Assembly (NCBI GenBank): GCA_035495815.1
Contig: DATJFH010000124.1
Span: 13,800-77,799 of the forward strand
Origin: DATJFH01 sp035495815
GTDB taxonomy: Bacteria; Acidobacteriota; Terriglobia; Bryobacterales; Bryobacteraceae
Direction of reading: 5' to 3'
DNA: 64,000 nucleotides
Shown: positions 48,636 through 57,771 of the stretch, in pieces
Layout: each line of letters starts with the position of its first letter
Numbering within the stretch: the first letter of the stretch is position 1
Notes under the pieces: model-generated
Database searches by the model: none
What the model was told of the DNA's origin: nothing
What the model saw: only the letters and a program-made list of their open reading frames with translations
Translations under genes and position numbers: made by a program

Positions 48636-50140
48636 CCCGCAGGGTCGCCGGCGGCGCCGCTCTTTCGGCCGCCGCGCTGGCCGTCAGCATCGCCGGACAG
48701 GCGCTCTCCGTCCCCATTCTGCTCGGGCACTGGGGTATCAGCGCGTACGGCGGCTGGCTGGCGCTCACCAACCTGGCGTCGAGCATCAGCCTCCTGAACC
48801 TGGGAGTTCAATCCCACGTCACCAACCAGCTGATCGTGCTGACGGCTCGCGGCCGGAACGGCGCTGCCGCCCGCGTTCTCGGCTCGGCTCTCAAACTCTA
48901 CGCCGTCCTCTGCCTCGCGGCCGTGGCCGGGATCACCGCCGGACTGGTCCTGTTCAGCCCCTCGCGGATCGTCGACACCGGCGGCATCGGGCGCGCCGGT
49001 TCGCTCCTGATCGTTGCGGCCCACGGCCTGCTCGCCGTCTATGGAATCCTCGGCGGCCTGCTGATGAACCTGTTGCGCGTGGGCGGCCAACTCCCGCGGC
49101 AGCTCGCCTACGGACTGATCGAGCGCGTGGCTCTTCTCTCCGCTCCCATCCTGGTCGCCTGCCTGGGCGGCGCCCCTCCGCTCGCTTCCTGGATCACGGT
49201 CGGGGCCATGGGCGTCATCGACGCCACGCTGCTGCGCGACGTCTTCCGCCGCACGCCGGTTCCGATTGCGCCTTCGGCCGGCAGCCTGCGCGAAGGATTG
49301 CGACTGGCCGCGCCGGGACTCCTGTTCGCCGGGGCCGCGCTTTCCCCGCAGTTGCTCGCCACCGGGATTACCCTCCTCGTCTCGAGAGTCGCCGGCGCGG
49401 CGGCCGTGGTCACGTTCACCACGGCCCTGATGCTGACCAACCTGTTCCGCCTGATTCTCAACCAGGCGGTCAACGTGCTCTCGCAGGAGGTGACCTTGCT
49501 GCTCGCCACCGGCGACCGCACGCGCCTGCGCCACTGGTACTCCCTGCTCTGGAAAGCGGGCTCGGCCACCGCCGTTGCCGCGTCCATCGTCTTCAGCGCC
49601 TCCGCTCCGGCGCTGGTCCGCCTTTGGACGAGCGGCCGCGTTCAGGTGGATTTCGAGCTCAATCTCCTGCTCTGCGCCTACCTCGCCGTGCACGCCGCCG
49701 GAATTCTCAGCGCCGGCTTCGGGCTGGCGATGAACAGGCAACGGGAAGTATTTTTCGTTCAGCTCGCCGCCGGCGCCGCCGCGCTTGTGTGCTGCGCCGT
49801 TTCCGTCCGCAAGTTCGGGCTGCCCGGCGCCGCCGCCAGCTTGTTGTGCGTCCAGACTCTCGCCACCGCGGCGCTGACGGTCCTCAACGGCCGCTGGCTG
49901 GAATTTCGTGCTGCGCCTCTCTGGCGCCGTGGATTTCCCACGGTTGCCTTTGCCTGCGCCTCCATCTGGCTAGCCCGCGCGACCAACGGCGCCGCCTCCG
50001 CGATTGCCGTTCCGGTCTCGTTCGCCGCCTGCCTGTCCCTCGCCTGGCTCACCTGGCTCGACGCCGGGGAGCGCAACCGGCTCCTCGATTCGGTACGGCT
50101 ACTCGCGCAACGGCCCGTTACCCTGGCGGCTTCCTCATGA
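48623..50140 (+). CDS. Polysaccharide flippase (Wzx/MATE-like)
   Basis: A 505-aa, highly hydrophobic protein with about 12-14 predicted membrane segments in the PST/MVF flippase pattern, for example ALAVSIAGQALSVPILLGHW near the N-terminus and FTTALMLTNLFRLILNQAVN in the middle. It would move lipid-linked repeat units from the cytoplasmic to the periplasmic face. The ATG at 48623 is inside the RmlD-like gene; the end overlaps the polymerase gene by 4 bp. Position between assembly enzymes and a polymerase supports Wzx. Confidence 0.82.
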   Translation: MQSVTRRVAGGAALSAAALAVSIAGQALSVPILLGHWGISAYGGWLALTNLASSISLLNLGVQSHVTNQLIVLTARGRNGAAARVLGSALKLYAVLCLAAVAGITAGLVLFSPSRIVDTGGIGRAGSLLIVAAHGLLAVYGILGGLLMNLLRVGGQLPRQLAYGLIERVALLSAPILVACLGGAPPLASWITVGAMGVIDATLLRDVFRRTPVPIAPSAGSLREGLRLAAPGLLFAGAALSPQLLATGITLLVSRVAGAAAVVTFTTALMLTNLFRLILNQAVNVLSQEVTLLLATGDRTRLRHWYSLLWKAGSATAVAASIVFSASAPALVRLWTSGRVQVDFELNLLLCAYLAVHAAGILSAGFGLAMNRQREVFFVQLAAGAAALVCCAVSVRKFGLPGAAASLLCVQTLATAALTVLNGRWLEFRAAPLWRRGFPTVAFACASIWLARATNGAASAIAVPVSFAACLSLAWLTWLDAGERNRLLDSVRLLAQRPVTLAASS

Positions 50141-51528
50141 GAGATACACCGGATCGGATCTGGATCGCCGCCCTGGGCGCCTTCGCCCTGTGCGCGCTCG
50201 CATTTCTGGCTCTCGATCCCAACCCGAACCTGCTGTTGGCCGCCAGCGCCGGTATCAACGCCGGCATCCTCGTCTGGAGCGGGCATCGGTGCTACCGCCT
50301 GCGGATCCTGCTCAGTCCGGTGGGCCAGATTCTGATCGGACCCGGCCTGATCCTTTACTACAGCATCGGAAACCTCGGCGCGCGCATCGCAGGAGACTTT
50401 CGCTTCGCCGCCAATCCCGGCAGCCTCGACTATTATCCGGCGGCGTCCGCTCTCTCGACGCTCGGGATCCTGATCTTCTGCCTGGTCGCATTCCTGGCGC
50501 TGCCGCGCCTGCTCGAAGCTCCGCGCCTCGCCTACGAACAACTCGAGTGGACCTGGCCCCAGGGCGCCGCCGCCGCGCTGCTGGCCACAGGGGTGCTGGT
50601 CTATCTTTCGAATTCCCACAATTTCGTCAACGGCTACTTTCGCGGAGCCGACAGCCAGATCGACATCTGGCTCTCGGCCTCCATTTACTACTTCTCGCTG
50701 CTGGCCGTCATCGTCAACACTTCGGTCTTCGCGAAGTCGGCCGCGCCGCTGCTCCGGTTCACGGCCGGCGCCTGCGTGTGCCTGATGATCGGACAGTCCG
50801 TGCTGCTGCGCTCCCGGACGTTCATGGCAGTCATCATTCTGACCAGCCTGTTCGCCTACCTGACCATTCACCCGCGGAAGATCGGCGCGGGTTCCGCCTT
50901 CGCTCTGTGCGCCCTCGCCGTCGTTTTCACGCTCGGCACCGCCGTCAAATCTTCGGGCGGCGCCGGTACCTCCATCCTGGATAACGCCGCGGCTCTGCGA
51001 AACGCGGATCCCTCCGTAGCCGCTGCCCTGAGCGTCGACCGGCAATACCGGCTCGCCGGCCTGGAGCTGCCGGCCGCCCTGCTGGCCTGCTTCGACCACG
51101 GCGCCGAGCCGATGCGCGGAGAAGCCATGCGGCAAGGCCTCCTCCAGGGGTTGCCCAATTTCCTCCGTCCCGCCGGCGACTACTCCGAGCGCATCGCCAT
51201 CACCGGTCACTTCTCCTCCGCCGGACTGCTCTATGGCGATTCCATCGGCGTGCCGCTCTCGAGCGGCCTGGCCGACTGGGGCCCGGCCGGCGTCCTCATC
51301 TACGCCTTCATGGCCTTCTACGCGGTCGCCGTCTGGCGCCTCTGCCAGCGGTCGCCGCGACTGCTCACCGCGCTGCTGATGACCGGCAACGGCATGTACT
51401 TCTTCGACCTGTTCTGGGAGAACAACGCCGTTTTCGCGCTGCGCACGACCGGCTTCTGCTGGCTCGTGCTGCTGCTCCTCGGCCCGCTGCTCACACCCCG
51501 CATCGCAGCCCCGCCGGAGGCCCGCTGA
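50137..51528 (+). CDS. Probable polysaccharide polymerase (Wzy-like)
   Basis: A 463-aa membrane protein with roughly 10-12 hydrophobic segments and a large periplasmic loop late in the chain (residues about 290-380, including FLRPAGDYSERIAITGHFSS and GVPLSSGLADWGPAG). This is the usual look of O-antigen/exopolysaccharide polymerases, which share little sequence. It follows the flippase with an ATGA overlap. Wzy joins repeat units at the periplasmic face under control of the Wzc-like protein. Assigned from topology and position, as there is no diagnostic motif. Confidence 0.68.
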   Translation: MRDTPDRIWIAALGAFALCALAFLALDPNPNLLLAASAGINAGILVWSGHRCYRLRILLSPVGQILIGPGLILYYSIGNLGARIAGDFRFAANPGSLDYYPAASALSTLGILIFCLVAFLALPRLLEAPRLAYEQLEWTWPQGAAAALLATGVLVYLSNSHNFVNGYFRGADSQIDIWLSASIYYFSLLAVIVNTSVFAKSAAPLLRFTAGACVCLMIGQSVLLRSRTFMAVIILTSLFAYLTIHPRKIGAGSAFALCALAVVFTLGTAVKSSGGAGTSILDNAAALRNADPSVAAALSVDRQYRLAGLELPAALLACFDHGAEPMRGEAMRQGLLQGLPNFLRPAGDYSERIAITGHFSSAGLLYGDSIGVPLSSGLADWGPAGVLIYAFMAFYAVAVWRLCQRSPRLLTALLMTGNGMYFFDLFWENNAVFALRTTGFCWLVLLLLGPLLTPRIAAPPEAR

Positions 51529-51529
51529 C

Positions 51530-53452
51530 ATGTGCGGCATCGCCGGAGTCATCGTGCCCGCCGGCTCGGCCGGGACGCTCCGCCCGCGGGAAATCGTCGA
51601 GCAGATGACGGCCCGGCTCCACCACCGCGGTCCGGACGGCTGCGGCGCCTGGCACGGCGCCGGGGCGCGCCATCACCTCTCGCTCGGCCACACCCGGCTC
51701 GCAATCCTCGACCCCACCGCCGCCGCCGGACAGCCCATGCTCGACCCCGCCTCCGGCTGCGTCCTCATTTACAACGGCGAAGTCTACAATTTCGCCGCCC
51801 TGCGCGCCGAACTGGAACAGCTCGGCGACACCTTCCGCTCGAGCGGCGATACCGAGGTCGTGCTCAAAGCCTGTGTCCGCTGGGGCTCGAACGCGCTCCG
51901 CCGCTTCCGCGGCATGTTCGCCCTGGCGTTTTTCGATCCGCGCCACGAGACGCTCCTGCTGGCGCGCGACCCGTTCGGCATGAAGCCGCTCTACTTCACC
52001 GAAGACTGGTCCGGCTGTTTCGCCTTCTCGAGCGAAGTCCGGCCGCTGCTCGGGCTGCCCTGGTCGCGGCGGCGCCTCGATCCGGTCGGACTGCTGGGCT
52101 ATCTTTCCTACGGCTCGGCGCAGGAGCCGTTCACGCTCGTCTCCGGCGTCCAGTCCCTGCTCCCCGCCCACGCCCTGACCCTGAACCTGGCCCGCGGCAA
52201 TCTGGCAGTGAACGAGCCGCAGCGCTACTGGGAAATGCCCGTCCGGCGCGTCCGGACCGCCGCCGCCCATCCCGACGGGGATGCCGTCCACCTGCGCCGG
52301 ACGCTGGCCGAGTCGGTGCGGCTGCACATGGTCAGCGATGCTCCGGTGGCCGCCTTTCTCTCCGGCGGCCTCGACTCCACCGCCATCGCCGCGCTCATGG
52401 CCGAGGCGGCCGGCGTCCGCGTACGCGGGCTGACGGTCTCGTTCGAAGGCGCCGGCTTCGACGAATGCCCGCTCGCCCGGCAGGTGGCCCGCGCTTATGG
52501 AATCGAGCACACCGAGGTTCGCCTCACGGCGGGCGAGCTGGCCGAGACATGGGAAACCTGGCTCAGCGCTCAGGACCAGCCGGGCTCGGACGGCGCCAAT
52601 ACCTGGATCATCAGCCGCGCCTGCGCGCGCGCCGGCGTTCGCGTCGCCCTCTCCGGCCTCGGCGCGGACGAGCTCTTCGGCGGCTACAGCACGTTCCCGC
52701 GCACACTCGCCGCGCGGCGCTGGGCGCGGCCCCTCTTTTCCCTGCCCGGCTTCCTGCGCGCTCCTCTCGCCTCCCTCCTCGGCGCGCTCCCGTCCATGGG
52801 CGCCCGGAAAATCGCCGACTGGCTGCAAACGGACGGCTCCCTGCTCTCGAGCTACCTCTGCCTGCGGCGCGTCATGCCGTCCGGCGCGCTGCGCCGCCTG
52901 CTGCACCCGGTCGCTTTCAACATGAGCAGCGCGGACCTGCACTGCGGTGTCTGGAACTCCCTCCTGCGCTCCTCCGGCGACTGTGATCCGCTCAGCGCCG
53001 TCAGCCTGCTCGAAGCCGGCTCCTACATGGTCTCCACCCTGCTGCGGGACAGCGATCAGATGGGCATGGCGCACTCGCTCGAAATTCGCATGCCCTTCGT
53101 CGATCGCGCGGTGGCCGAAGCCGCCCTCGGGATCCCCGGCGCGGCCCACACCCTGCACGGTCCCAAGACCCTGCTGCGCGCCGCCATGCGCGACAAGCTG
53201 CGGCCGGCCTGGATCGGTCGTCCCAAGGAGGGCTTCACGGTCCCCTTCGACCGCCTCCTGCGGGGAGTCCTGCGTCCACGAGTAGAAAGCGCCCTCTCCT
53301 CGACCGCCGCCTTTCCGTTTCGCGCCGGCGCGACCCGCCGGCTCTGGCATTCCTTCCTGCGCGGCAACGGATCGGTGAGCGGCGCCCAGGTCCTGACGCT
53401 GGCGTCGCTCGCCCGCTGGCTCGAGCGCCACGGCGTGGGAGTGGAGGATTGA
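51530..53452 (+). CDS. asnB: Asparagine synthetase (glutamine-hydrolysing)-like amidotransferase
   Basis: A 640-aa two-domain enzyme. The N-terminal glutaminase has the nucleophile Cys2 in MCGIAGV and LHHRGPDGCG, and GEVYNF around the glutamine site. The C-terminal synthetase has the PP-loop FLSGGLDSTAIA and LSGLGADELFGGYS. All key residues are visible, so it should be active. AsnB paralogues inside polysaccharide clusters are thought to amidate sugar acids or modify peptide-linked groups rather than make asparagine; here uronic acids from the epimerase step are possible acceptors. It starts one base after the polymerase stop. The function within the pathway is inference. Confidence 0.9.
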   Translation: MCGIAGVIVPAGSAGTLRPREIVEQMTARLHHRGPDGCGAWHGAGARHHLSLGHTRLAILDPTAAAGQPMLDPASGCVLIYNGEVYNFAALRAELEQLGDTFRSSGDTEVVLKACVRWGSNALRRFRGMFALAFFDPRHETLLLARDPFGMKPLYFTEDWSGCFAFSSEVRPLLGLPWSRRRLDPVGLLGYLSYGSAQEPFTLVSGVQSLLPAHALTLNLARGNLAVNEPQRYWEMPVRRVRTAAAHPDGDAVHLRRTLAESVRLHMVSDAPVAAFLSGGLDSTAIAALMAEAAGVRVRGLTVSFEGAGFDECPLARQVARAYGIEHTEVRLTAGELAETWETWLSAQDQPGSDGANTWIISRACARAGVRVALSGLGADELFGGYSTFPRTLAARRWARPLFSLPGFLRAPLASLLGALPSMGARKIADWLQTDGSLLSSYLCLRRVMPSGALRRLLHPVAFNMSSADLHCGVWNSLLRSSGDCDPLSAVSLLEAGSYMVSTLLRDSDQMGMAHSLEIRMPFVDRAVAEAALGIPGAAHTLHGPKTLLRAAMRDKLRPAWIGRPKEGFTVPFDRLLRGVLRPRVESALSSTAAFPFRAGATRRLWHSFLRGNGSVSGAQVLTLASLARWLERHGVGVED

Positions 53453-53456
53453 AGGC

Positions 53457-54569
53457 GTGAGGCTCCTTCTGGTGACCCCCCAGTTCGCCTGTGACCAGGC
53501 CGGCCGCGCTACTCCCGGAGGACTGCTCCAGTTCAGCCGCTGCCTCGCGCGCGCCCTGGCTTCGAGCCCGCGGCTGAGTTCGCTCGACGTCTGGTGCCAG
53601 GTCGACGCGCCGCATACCGAGCCGTCGATCCGTGAGGCGCTTGAACCGTACCTGCGTCGAGGCCTCGCCCTGCGGGTGCGCGGATTCGGCGCGAGCCGCC
53701 TCTCCCTGGCGGCCGCCATGGCCGAATCCTGCTTCAACCGCCGTTTCGACCACGTGAGTTATACGCTGCTGAACCAGGCCGCGTTGTCGGAAACCCCCGG
53801 CCATCCGCCCTTCGATCTGTGGCAGGTCGGCACAGAGTCCTTTCGCCGGCTGCACTCCTTTCAGCAGCGCGTCATGCGCCGGGCGGACCGGATCTTCAGC
53901 ATCTCCGCCCATACCACCCGGCTGGCAGCCAGTTACACCCCCGGGCTCCGGGATGGAATCGTGGTGCCCCTGTGCGCCGAGCCCCCCGACCCGGATTGGC
54001 AGGCTTCCGCCGCCACCGAACCGGCCGTTCTCACCGTCGGCAACATGCACGCCAGCCTCATGTACAAGGGCCATCAACAGCTCATCGCCGCCTGGCCGCA
54101 GGTGGTTTCGGTCTGCCCGGAAGCCATGCTGTGGATCGTCGGCCGCGGCGACGGCGCGCCCCTCCTGCGGGAACAGGCGCGATTGCTGCCCCCGGGCGCG
54201 GCGCGGAAAATCCATTTCTTCGGCGCGGTCGCCGATTCGACACTCCAGCGGATGTATCGTTCCGCGCGGGTCTTCGCCCTGCCCAGTTCCGGCGAGGGCT
54301 TCGGACTGGTCTTCGTCGAGGCGGCCCGTCACGGCCTCCCCTCCATCGCCGGCCGGTACGACGCCGCCCGCGAGATCGTGCTTCACAACCGCACCGGACT
54401 GCTCGCCGAACAACATCCCCACGATCTGGCCCTGGCCTGCATCCGCCTGTTGAAGGATCCGGAGCTGGCCCGGACACTGGGCGATGCGGCCCGCAGGCGC
54501 TATCAGGACTACTACCGGTTCGAGCATTTTCGCGACCGTGTCCTGGCCGGCATGGAGCTGCTCTCATGA
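53457..54569 (+). CDS. Family 4 glycosyltransferase
   Basis: A 370-aa GT-B enzyme. The C-terminal donor domain shows AVLTVGNMHASLMYKGHQQL, then the GT4 EX7E motif in SSGEGFGLVFVEAARHGLPS, and a helical tail. The start is GTG at 53457, 4 bp after the asnB-like stop, with GAAGG just before. The 3' end overlaps the next transferase gene (ATGA). Retaining transfer of an unknown sugar in repeat-unit synthesis. Confidence 0.87.
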   Translation: MRLLLVTPQFACDQAGRATPGGLLQFSRCLARALASSPRLSSLDVWCQVDAPHTEPSIREALEPYLRRGLALRVRGFGASRLSLAAAMAESCFNRRFDHVSYTLLNQAALSETPGHPPFDLWQVGTESFRRLHSFQQRVMRRADRIFSISAHTTRLAASYTPGLRDGIVVPLCAEPPDPDWQASAATEPAVLTVGNMHASLMYKGHQQLIAAWPQVVSVCPEAMLWIVGRGDGAPLLREQARLLPPGAARKIHFFGAVADSTLQRMYRSARVFALPSSGEGFGLVFVEAARHGLPSIAGRYDAAREIVLHNRTGLLAEQHPHDLALACIRLLKDPELARTLGDAARRRYQDYYRFEHFRDRVLAGMELLS

Positions 54570-55741
54570 TGCGCGTTCTCTACGTTTCGAGCGTTTACAA
54601 GCCGGCCTACGTGTACGGAGGTCCGGCCCGCAGCGTGCCCCTGCTGTGCGAGGCGCTGGCCGGGGCCGGAGCCGGCGTCGAAGTTCTCACCACCGACGCC
54701 AACCGCCGCCGCAGGCTGGACGTTCCCCTGGCCACCCCCATCGACGTCGACGGCGTCCCGGTCACCTACTTTCCCGTGGTCAGCGAGCGCTACTTCTATG
54801 CGCCGTCGCTGCTCGACGCGCTGCGCCGCCGGATTCACCAGTTCGACGTGGCCGAGCTCGACACGCTCTTCTCCGCGCTCCACGAGCCCGCGGCCGCCAT
54901 CTGCCGCAAGGCCGGAGTCCCTTACGTGGCGCCGCCGCGCGGTCAGCTGATGCCCGCCGCCCTGCTGGAAAAGCGCTGGAAAAAGCGGATCTACCTGAAG
55001 CTGGCCGGACTGCGCACGCTGAACGCCGCCGCCGGCATCCATTGCGCCGATCCGATGGAAGCGGAGGCGCTGCCGCAGGCCGGTGTCACCGCCCCGGCGT
55101 TCGTCGTGCCCAACGGGCTCGACTTTCCGGCCTCCTCGCCGGCGCCGTCCGGCCGCGCCGTCCGCGAACGGATGGCGATTCCGGAATCGGCCCCGCTGAT
55201 GCTCTCCGCCGGCCGCTTCCATCGCGTCAAGCGCCTGGAGGTCGCCATTGCCGCGCTGGCCTCTGTTCCGCGCGCGCATCTGCTGCTCGTCGGACCCGAC
55301 GAGGAGAACCTCGCGGCCTCCTTTCGCGCCCAGGCCGCGTCTCTCGGCTGCTCGGCCCGGCTGCATATCCTGCCGCTTCAGTCCGCCCGCGCCCTGCGCC
55401 GGATCCACGCCGCCGCGGATCTGTTCCTCATGCCCTCCGCCAGCGAGAGCTTCGGCATGGCCGCGGCCGAAGCCATGGCCGCCGGACTGCCGGTACTGGT
55501 TTCCCACCACGTGCCCGTCGGACGCTGGGCGCAAGCGTCTCAAGCCGGCTGGGTCGTGTCCAATGACCCGCGCCAGTTCGCGGAGGCGGCCCGAGCCCTG
55601 CTCTCCCTGCCGGACGGGGAGCTGCGCGCCATGGGCGTCCGGGCACGCCGCTGCGCCCGGGCCCGGTTCGACCGCTCGGCCGTGGCCACGCTCTACCTCG
55701 AGCGCGTAGCCGCCCTCTGCGCCCGCCGCCCATCGATATGA
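54566..55741 (+). CDS. Family 4 glycosyltransferase
   Basis: A 391-aa GT-B enzyme: MRVLYVSSVYKPAYVYGGPA at the N-terminus, APPRGQLMPAALLEKRWKKR in the acceptor domain, LMLSAGRFHRVKRLEVAIAA at the start of the donor domain, and the EX7E motif in PSASESFGMAAAEAMAAG. The pattern matches WcaI/PimB-like group 1 transferases. ATGA overlaps on both sides. Sugar and linkage unknown. Confidence 0.87.
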   Translation: MMRVLYVSSVYKPAYVYGGPARSVPLLCEALAGAGAGVEVLTTDANRRRRLDVPLATPIDVDGVPVTYFPVVSERYFYAPSLLDALRRRIHQFDVAELDTLFSALHEPAAAICRKAGVPYVAPPRGQLMPAALLEKRWKKRIYLKLAGLRTLNAAAGIHCADPMEAEALPQAGVTAPAFVVPNGLDFPASSPAPSGRAVRERMAIPESAPLMLSAGRFHRVKRLEVAIAALASVPRAHLLLVGPDEENLAASFRAQAASLGCSARLHILPLQSARALRRIHAAADLFLMPSASESFGMAAAEAMAAGLPVLVSHHVPVGRWAQASQAGWVVSNDPRQFAEAARALLSLPDGELRAMGVRARRCARARFDRSAVATLYLERVAALCARRPSI

Positions 55742-56574
55742 CCCACACGCTTCCGTTCGAAATCGAAGTGACTGCCTGCCCCATCTGCGCCACTCGCGAG
55801 CGCGAGCGCACGTTCCTCGACCAGCAGCTGCCGGCCCGCTTCGTGCGCTGCGCCGGGTGCTCCAGCGTCTACCTCAATCCGCGCCCGGCCGCCGCCCCGC
55901 GCGCCGCCTATTACCAGCGCACCGACCGTGCCCTCCCCAGCCAGTTGCGCGTGGCCGAGTCGCGCCGGACGGCGTTCCGCGCCATCGCTTCCGCGCTGCT
56001 GCGGTACCAGCACGCGGGCGCCTGCCTCGATGTCGGCTGCGGACCCGGAGCCCTCTTCGAGCATCTCCCGCGGACCTCCTGGCGCTGTCACGGAATTGAG
56101 CCCGATCCCGACCTCGCGGCCTACGCCGCCTCAGCCCACGGGGCCCGGGTCCACGCCGGAACGCTCGACGACGCTCCCTTCACGTCCGCCCAATTCGATC
56201 TGGTCACCCTCATCGACACCCTCTACCTGCTTCCCGATCCCCTGGCGGCGCTTCGAAAAATTCACGGCCTGCTCCGTCCCGGCGGCGTCCTCGGCCTGGA
56301 ATTCGCCGGCCAGCGCTACATGCTGTGCCGCAGCGTGGGACCGCTCAATTACCTGCTCGAAGGCCGCTGGTCCCGGCTCCGCGCCGACGGCCGCCATCTG
56401 TACTTCTTCACCCCCCGCGGCATCGAGACCCTGCTCTCGATGGCCGGATTCACCGCGCTCGAATGGACTCCCCTGCCCGGTCCCGGCCACCGCTTGTTCC
56501 GGCTGGCCGCGCGCTGCTCCTTCCGTCTGACGACTGACTGTCCCAAGCTGCTCTGCGTCGCCGCCCGAACGTGA
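55738..56574 (+). CDS. Class I SAM-dependent methyltransferase with zinc-ribbon-like N-terminus
   Basis: The 278-aa protein opens with paired cysteines (TACPICATRER; RFVRCAGCSSVYLNPRP) forming a probable zinc ribbon. Its Rossmann core contains CLDVGCGPGALFEHLP for SAM binding, DLVTLIDTLYLLPDPL and LRPGGVLGLEFAG. Proteins of this layout are common in exopolysaccharide clusters and are assumed to methylate glycan hydroxyls or termini. ATGA overlap with the preceding transferase; the following gene starts within or just after its stop. Confidence 0.82.
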   Translation: MTHTLPFEIEVTACPICATRERERTFLDQQLPARFVRCAGCSSVYLNPRPAAAPRAAYYQRTDRALPSQLRVAESRRTAFRAIASALLRYQHAGACLDVGCGPGALFEHLPRTSWRCHGIEPDPDLAAYAASAHGARVHAGTLDDAPFTSAQFDLVTLIDTLYLLPDPLAALRKIHGLLRPGGVLGLEFAGQRYMLCRSVGPLNYLLEGRWSRLRADGRHLYFFTPRGIETLLSMAGFTALEWTPLPGPGHRLFRLAARCSFRLTTDCPKLLCVAART

Positions 56575-56582
56575 GATCCACC

Positions 56583-57764
56583 ATGCGCCACGAATATCTG
56601 CCCTACTCCGCTCCGTCGATCGGAGAAGAAGAAATCGCCGAAGTCGCCGACAGCCTGCGCAGCGGCTGGCTGTCCACCGGTCCCAAAGTCAAGAAGTTCG
56701 AAGCCGCCTTCGCCGAGTACACCGGCGCCAGGCACGCCATCGCCGTCAATTCCTGGACCGGCGGCTACCACATGGTCCTGCGGGCGCTGGGCGTCGGCCC
56801 GGGCGACGAAGTGATCGTCCCCACCCTCACCTTCTGCTCCACCGCCAACATGGTCGTGCACCTCGGCGCCAAGCCCGTCCTGGTGGATGTGGATTCGAAC
56901 TTCCTCGTCACCGCCGCCGCCATCGAACGCGCCATCACCCCCCGGACGAAGGCCATCGTGCCGGTTCACTACGGCGGGCAGTCCTGCGACCTCGATCCGA
57001 TCCTGGCGCTGGCCGCCCGCCATCACCTGCCCGTCGTCGAAGACGCCGCCCACGGCGCCGGCTCGGCGTACCGCGGCCGCATGATCGGAGTCCACGGCAA
57101 AGCCACCATCTTCAGTTTCTACGCCACCAAGAATATGACCACCGGAGAAGGAGGCATGATCACCACCGGCGATTCCGCCCTGGAGCGCCGCCTCCGCACC
57201 CTGGCCCTGCACGGCATGAGCCGCGACGCCTGGGCCCGCTACTCGGCCGCCGGGTCCTGGTGCTATGAGGTCTCCGAGCCCGGCTACAAATACAACATGA
57301 CCGATATCCAGGCCGCCATCGGCATCCACCAGCTTCGCAAGCTCAACTCCTTCATCGGCCGCCGCCATGCCATCGCCCGGCGCTACGACGAAGCCTTCGC
57401 CGACCTGCCCGAGATCCGCACCCCCCGGCGGCTGCCGCACCGTACCCACACGTATCATCTGTATCCGATTTGCCTCGACGCGTCCCGCCTCTCCATCGAC
57501 CGCGCCGGCTTCATCGAGCAGCTTTCCCGCCGCGGCATCGGCGCCAGCGTCCACTTCATCCCCCTGCATCGCCATCCGTTTTACGCCTCCGCCTACGGAT
57601 ACGATCCCGCCCGCTTTCCCGTCGCCGAACGGCTGTTCGCCGGACTTCTGTCCCTCCCCGGCTACCCCAGAATGACCGCTCGCGATGTCGAGGACGTCAT
57701 CGCCGCCGTCCGCGACATCGTCATCGGCAGCCGCATCAAGACCCGGGTCGCCGCCGCCAGTTGA
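56583..57764 (+). CDS. DegT/DnrJ/EryC1/StrS-family sugar aminotransferase
   Basis: A PLP-dependent aminotransferase of about 393 aa that converts a keto-sugar nucleotide to an amino sugar. EIAEVADSLRSGWLSTGPKV at the N-terminus, VPVHYGGQSCDLDPI, VEDAAHGAGSAYRG and the PLP lysine in FSFYATKNMTTGEGG are all family signatures; YKYNMTDIQAAIG is also typical. The 4-keto sugar made by the dehydratase is a likely substrate. An in-frame GTG at 56571 overlaps the upstream stop (GTGA) and is an alternative start. Confidence 0.92.
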   Translation: MRHEYLPYSAPSIGEEEIAEVADSLRSGWLSTGPKVKKFEAAFAEYTGARHAIAVNSWTGGYHMVLRALGVGPGDEVIVPTLTFCSTANMVVHLGAKPVLVDVDSNFLVTAAAIERAITPRTKAIVPVHYGGQSCDLDPILALAARHHLPVVEDAAHGAGSAYRGRMIGVHGKATIFSFYATKNMTTGEGGMITTGDSALERRLRTLALHGMSRDAWARYSAAGSWCYEVSEPGYKYNMTDIQAAIGIHQLRKLNSFIGRRHAIARRYDEAFADLPEIRTPRRLPHRTHTYHLYPICLDASRLSIDRAGFIEQLSRRGIGASVHFIPLHRHPFYASAYGYDPARFPVAERLFAGLLSLPGYPRMTARDVEDVIAAVRDIVIGSRIKTRVAAAS

Positions 57765-57771
57765 GCTTCCG